Below are positions 62,701 through 64,000 of a DNA stretch of 64,000 bases, one piece after another. The notes beneath the pieces are model-generated. The model ran no database searches, had not been told where the DNA came from, and saw nothing but the letters and a program-made list of their open reading frames with translations. A program made the translations under genes and the position numbers. Each line of letters starts with the position of its first letter. Position 1 is the first letter of the stretch. Origin of the DNA: Acorus gramineus (Eukaryota > Streptophyta > Magnoliopsida > Acorales > Acoraceae); assembly GCA_030737835.1 (NCBI GenBank), contig CM060854.1:15701213-15765212 (forward strand), given 5' to 3'.

Positions 62701-63782
62701 TTCTAATTTCTCTTCGTGTAAAATATTATATTTATATTTATAATCCCTGTCCATGTAACACAGATGATGTGTAATCGTTTCGATATGAGGTGCCATTCTT
62801 TTTACAATATTGATGATTATTTGAAGATGGAAATTCTCTCCATCAACAATTTGTCCAGGTGCCTATGCAAAATCTGACTGGTGGTGTTTACATATCTAGT
62901 GTGGCAGTAGGAAGCTTTTAGAGAGATGGATAACCTCGCAAACCAAGATGCGGCATTTTAAATATCTTTTCATGCTCACAGAATATTTTGTTTACCTAAT
63001 ATACTGGGCTGCTCACATCTGACAGATTCTCATTACTTCAACCTGATTTTTGTTGTTGCTAATACTGTATAAATACCTTTCCAGTTTTCATCATCATAAA
63101 TGTGAAGTTCTGTCCTTTTATGCTTTTCTGAGGTTGAGGGGCTTTAATTGCCAGGGGAAGAATGATTTTTACCTTTACATCAAACAAAAAAAAGTCATCT
63201 GTGGATGATATGTTTATAGACTTCAGAACAACATGATTTATGCTTTTCAATATTGCAGTTCCCGCAGTTGAAAGGGTTGTCTACAGCACATGCTCCGTCT
63301 TCAAAGAAGAAAATGAGGATGTCATCAAGTCCGTGCTTCCACTTGCCCATTTTCTCAATTTTGAACTGGGAACTCCTTTTCCGCGATGGCCTCGGCGTGG
63401 TCTCCCAGTCTTCGACGGTGGTAAATGCTCTTATTTAGGACCAACGATTAGTTCTTCTACGAATTGTCAACTATTTTTTCACACCATTTTTAAGAATCGG
63501 TGTTGCTGTTACCTTCCAGCGGAACATTTGCTTAGGATGGATCCAAAGGAAGACAAAGAAGGTTTTTTCATTGCACTATTTGTACGCAAAAGCATTCCAA
63601 GTAAATCGGAGAAGTTGAGTGGCCGTCGCCAAAATCCTTCCCCTCATTTATTGGGACAACGCCCAAAATTGAAGAGAGTTAAAAGGAAAAGGCACTGCCT
63701 CTTTTTGAAGATATCCCAGATGCTTTTGTATAATGAAATGAACAGACTGAGATATCTCAAGCCGAGCATGAAAAATTTATGA
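41728..63782 (+). CDS. NSUN5: NSUN5/RCM1-type 25S rRNA cytosine-5 methyltransferase, 13 exons
   Basis: Role: plant NSUN5 and yeast Rcm1 place one m5C in large-subunit rRNA using S-adenosylmethionine. Coding exons: 41728-41953, 44108-44166, 44350-44400, 49625-49760, 51133-51218, 51462-51560, 51913-51966, 57765-57909, 60406-60467, 61103-61190, 61873-61953, 63259-63420, 63520-63782. All have GT/AG borders and matching phases, totalling 1,512 nt (503 codons plus stop). Residues 1-75 include YFARREAARVLRTVLRGDAR and SIKSLVYSPSVRNKKGTFAL; RYVRVNTLK begins the catalytic fold; 238-249 VLDACSAPGNKT is the SAM motif; 313-316 DPSC (motif IV) and Cys374 in YSTCS (motif VI) are the two catalytic cysteines. 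The C-terminus is basic (RVKRKRH). The first ATG at a GC-rich exon start was chosen. Introns 1, 3, 7, 8 and 11 are large and repeat-filled. An AG at 63899-63900 might mark a 3' UTR intron. Confidence 0.93.
42487..43070. repeat. 77-bp tandem repeat array, about seven to eight copies, in NSUN5 intron 1
   Basis: Seen: CAAAACCCAAACTATAGCCC, AACGCCAAAGCATTATTTCG, AACAAGGAAGAAATAATTG and AACAAAAAATGTTTGT follow one another with starts near 42487, 42563, 42641, 42718, 42797, 42875 and 42952, then a last partial copy to 43070. Copies differ by few bases except the edge ones. The minus-strand frames in it (LFEIMLWRFGLIVWVLTN-like) are repeats of the unit, not genes. Confidence 0.9.
44802..47440 (-). 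mobile_element. LINE 3' portion (zf-RVT region and C-terminus), minus strand, in NSUN5 intron 3
   Basis: Seen: a minus-strand frame at 47438-46887 reads GEWDLILQRNLQVDEIEQLA, then KVKGFMWLVYQRHILTKVYR, matching the order of the zinc-binding reverse transcriptase region (zf-RVT) at the end of plant L1-type ORF2. A second minus-strand frame at 45327-45061 reads EVLWITRNRLILKGQ, like the LW.IW..RN..IF motif that normally follows. A T run near 44802-44811 may be the poly(A) end. The two parts are separated by about 1.5 kb of different character (next entry). There is no reverse transcriptase core, so the copy is 5'-truncated. Some in-frame shifts are likely. Confidence 0.6.
45345..46870. other. 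possible organelle-derived DNA (NUMT-like) inside the LINE
   Basis: Seen: a 1.5-kb segment with balanced base composition, without long A/T runs, e.g. CAGCTCCGCTCACCCTTAGC, GTGGCCCGTGGCAACCGGGA and GTCGATCGACGGCCACTTG, differing from both the AT-rich intron and the LINE. Its texture resembles plant mitochondrial intergenic DNA. This is an impression from style only; no mitochondrial gene was recognised. It could instead be another unrecognised repeat. Edges are approximate. Confidence 0.35.
47540..48730 (+). mobile_element. LTR-like or promoter-bearing repeat segment in NSUN5 intron 3
   Basis: Seen: minisatellites at 47600-47998, then CCTTTATAAATAGGAAGGAGG (a good TATA box at about 48008-48015), a purine-rich leader with GGGAGAGAG repeats and GAAGAACATCTTCAC. 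Such an order (repeats, TATA, purine-rich leader) is typical of plant LTRs. I found neither clear TG...CA ends nor a target duplication, so the identification is tentative. A 127-codon frame at 48282-48665 has no recognised domain. Confidence 0.35.
47600..47800. repeat. minisatellite of about 20-bp GAGCCAGAATGGCCCTGCT units
   Basis: About nine to ten imperfect units (e.g. TGCTGAGCCACAATGGCCT, TTGTTGAGCCAGAATGGCCC, TGCCGAGCCAGAACGGCCCTG), followed by an AATTAAATTAAATCAAATC run to about 47880 and a second short repeat of TCTTATAACCACCCACAC units at 47905-47998. Part of the LTR-like segment described next. Confidence 0.75.
48757..48900 (-). mobile_element. poly(T)-headed retroposon 3' end
   Basis: A run of about 20 T (48758-48777) followed by GGGTACACAAGGCTCGGACAG; on the minus strand this reads as a unique sequence ending in poly(A). 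It suits the 3' end of a LINE or SINE. No target duplication was fixed. Confidence 0.4.
49966..50310 (-). mobile_element. probable LINE 3' end fragment
   Basis: A T run (about 49970-49979), then TTGATTAAGAAAATGCCCCC and AGATTGAGATGAGGGATCTCC. A related GGAGATGAGGGATCTC stretch with TCTTATTGAAAAGAAA occurs after another T run at 55508-55600, and a shorter one at 55030-55110. Known: plant L1-type LINE 3' ends are often annotated near such TTATT(A/G)A-AGAAA tails. Minus-strand orientation is inferred from the T run. Confidence 0.4.
52071..52095. repeat. poly(G) run of 25 in NSUN5 intron 7
   Basis: Twenty-five uninterrupted G. It could in principle form G-quadruplexes in the transcript, but homopolymer length at such a site is unreliable and no flanking structure supports a role. 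Confidence 0.85.
52379..52898. mobile_element. hAT-like MITE, 520 bp, 'GACACGG' family, in NSUN5 intron 7
   Basis: Seen: ends CTACAAAGCACGAACACTT and, on the other strand, CTATGAAGCATGGAGATGG, both followed by repeated (A)GACACGG motifs (ACACGGACACGGC; GTGACACGGCAA; GGACACGGCAAC). Flanking 8-mers CCTACCTG (52371-52378) and CCTACCCG (52899-52906) differ by one base, as in an aged hAT target duplication. Interior is AT-rich and non-coding. Related to the element at 1950-2305. Confidence 0.7.
55508..56520 (-). mobile_element. LINE ORF1-type fragment with CCHC zinc knuckle, NSUN5 intron 7
   Basis: Seen: a minus-strand frame (56381-55989) contains CWVCRCFGHRNPQC, a C-X2-C-X4-H-X4-C zinc knuckle preceded by GPPS, as in ORF1 proteins of plant L1-type LINEs. 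The neighbouring upstream frame (56521-56273) overlaps it in another phase, so the gene is decayed. Towards 55508 lies a 3'-end-like tail with a T run; ORF2 is missing, so either ORF2 was deleted or two LINE pieces lie side by side. Confidence 0.55.
56809..57396. mobile_element. hAT-type MITE, 588 bp, with CCTAGGCG subterminal repeats
   Basis: Seen: the 16-bp inverted ends CATAGTTGTCTGGGCG are identical, flanked by perfect 8-bp duplications ATGGGTTC (56801-56808 and 57397-57404). Both subterminal regions carry many copies of GCCTAGGCG or GGCGGGCTAGGCG in both orientations, a pattern suited to clustered transposase-binding sites. Interior is AT-rich and non-coding. It sits 369 bp before NSUN5 exon 8. 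The perfect ends suggest a comparatively recent insertion. Confidence 0.85.
58829..59079. mobile_element. hAT-like MITE, 251 bp, in NSUN5 intron 8
   Basis: Seen: left end CATTGTTCAAAACCATGTGCGGT and right end on the other strand CATAGTTTGAAGTGCGGTC are imperfect inverted repeats; flanks ATTACAAT (58821-58828) and ATTACATT (59080-59087) match at 7 of 8. Inside, TTCGAACGGC motifs and CG dinucleotides are frequent. The open frames across it (87 and 116 codons) reflect the element, not a gene. Confidence 0.6.
59424..59500. repeat. CT/CA/CATG/TG compound microsatellite
   Basis: Successive CT, ACAC, CATGCATG, ATAC and TGTG tracts in NSUN5 intron 8. Another (CA)n-(CATA)n tract lies at 59783-59832, directly before the SINE. 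Confidence 0.85.
59862..60025 (+). mobile_element. tRNA-derived SINE, 164 bp, with perfect 16-bp target duplication
   Basis: Seen: GATGTTGGTCAAAACC stands on both sides (59846-59861 and 60026-60041). The insert begins CATACAAGG, has a box A-like TGGCTCTTTGGTTAAAG (about 59871-59887), a box B-like AGATCAAACCCC about 35 bp on, and ends CATCATCAAAAAAAC. Known: pol III SINEs of plants have this size and layout. The perfect long duplication suggests recent insertion. Orientation is plus, same as NSUN5. Confidence 0.8.
63421..63519 (+). other. NSUN5 intron 12, 99 nt, stop-free and divisible by three
   Basis: GTAAAT at the donor and TTCCAG at the acceptor. Removing it joins GLPVFDG to AEHLLRMDPKEDKEGFF, the order found in plant NSUN5 proteins. 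If left in, the frame stays open and adds 33 residues (KCSYLGPTISSS...). By far the shortest NSUN5 intron here. Confidence 0.75.
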
Positions 63783-64000
63783 AATGTAATTTTTTTCTGA
63801 ATTAATAATTATGGAGCATTTCTTCCTTTGATCACTGTACTAATATATTATCTTTATGTCTGAAAACATGATGTAATGATCCAACATTTTCTGTCTGCAG
63901 TCATGGTTTGCGTTAAGCAACCAATTCCTGGAGTCTTACAAAGATCGTTTGATGAGCTATTAGTCCAATGGAACCCACTCCTTTGTATTTTCTCTTATTT
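63783..64000 (+). other. NSUN5 3' untranslated region
   Basis: Follows the TGA stop. AATTAATAATTATGG and AATATATTATC may serve as AT-rich near-upstream elements for polyadenylation, but no canonical AATAAA is seen. TTTCTGTCTGCAG at 63888-63900 looks like a splice acceptor, suggesting a possible 3' UTR intron. The end of the transcript may lie beyond the window. Confidence 0.5.

Overview
The window is nuclear DNA from a flowering plant: intron-rich genes with GT/AG boundaries, large AT-rich introns, and plant-type transposons (PIF/Harbinger, hAT- and Mutator-like MITEs, LINEs, tRNA-type SINEs, long LTRs). I cannot name the species. Two host genes can be read exon by exon. On the minus strand (start codon at 8305, running off the left edge) is a NOL9/GRC3-type polynucleotide 5'-kinase. 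On the plus strand (41728-63782, 13 exons, 503 codons) is an NSUN5/RCM1-type rRNA cytosine-5 methyltransferase. Both families act in large-subunit rRNA maturation. The genes lie head to head with 33.4 kb of mostly mobile DNA between them.

Layout: 1-8340 NOL9 gene, with a MITE and a SINE in its introns; 8466-11407 a TIR-flanked element holding two tandem-repeat arrays; 12421-13947 a Mutator-like non-autonomous element with a 9-bp target duplication; 15333-33114 a PIF/Harbinger transposon with a TTA target duplication, whose own sequence is about 7.9 kb after its insertions are subtracted. It carries a Myb/SANT-type ORF1, a DDE transposase and an unexpected viroplasmin/RNase H1 N-terminal-like frame. 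It was invaded by two long LTR units (B at 17349-23271, C at 25226-29127), and B was itself invaded by a third (A at 17866-20175). At 33896-40065 lies unit D with unit E (35785-38841) inside it, both within a remnant of another LTR.

Units A-E are related, each bounded by TG...CA and a perfect 5-bp target duplication, and none has a second LTR or coding region. They are best read as solo LTRs of a long-LTR retrotransposon, possibly of the Tekay/Del chromovirus kind. They share an unusual architecture: a TATA box about 265 bp inside one end in at least two copies, an extremely CpG-rich island, and a conserved 36-39 nt block flanked by perfect splice-acceptor- and donor-like sequences.

NSUN5 introns hold a 77-bp tandem array, LINE pieces (one apparently interrupted by a possible organelle-DNA insert), three hAT-type MITEs and a SINE with a perfect 16-bp target duplication. 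No tRNA, rRNA or CRISPR features were seen. All homology statements come from recognising motifs by eye; no search was run.
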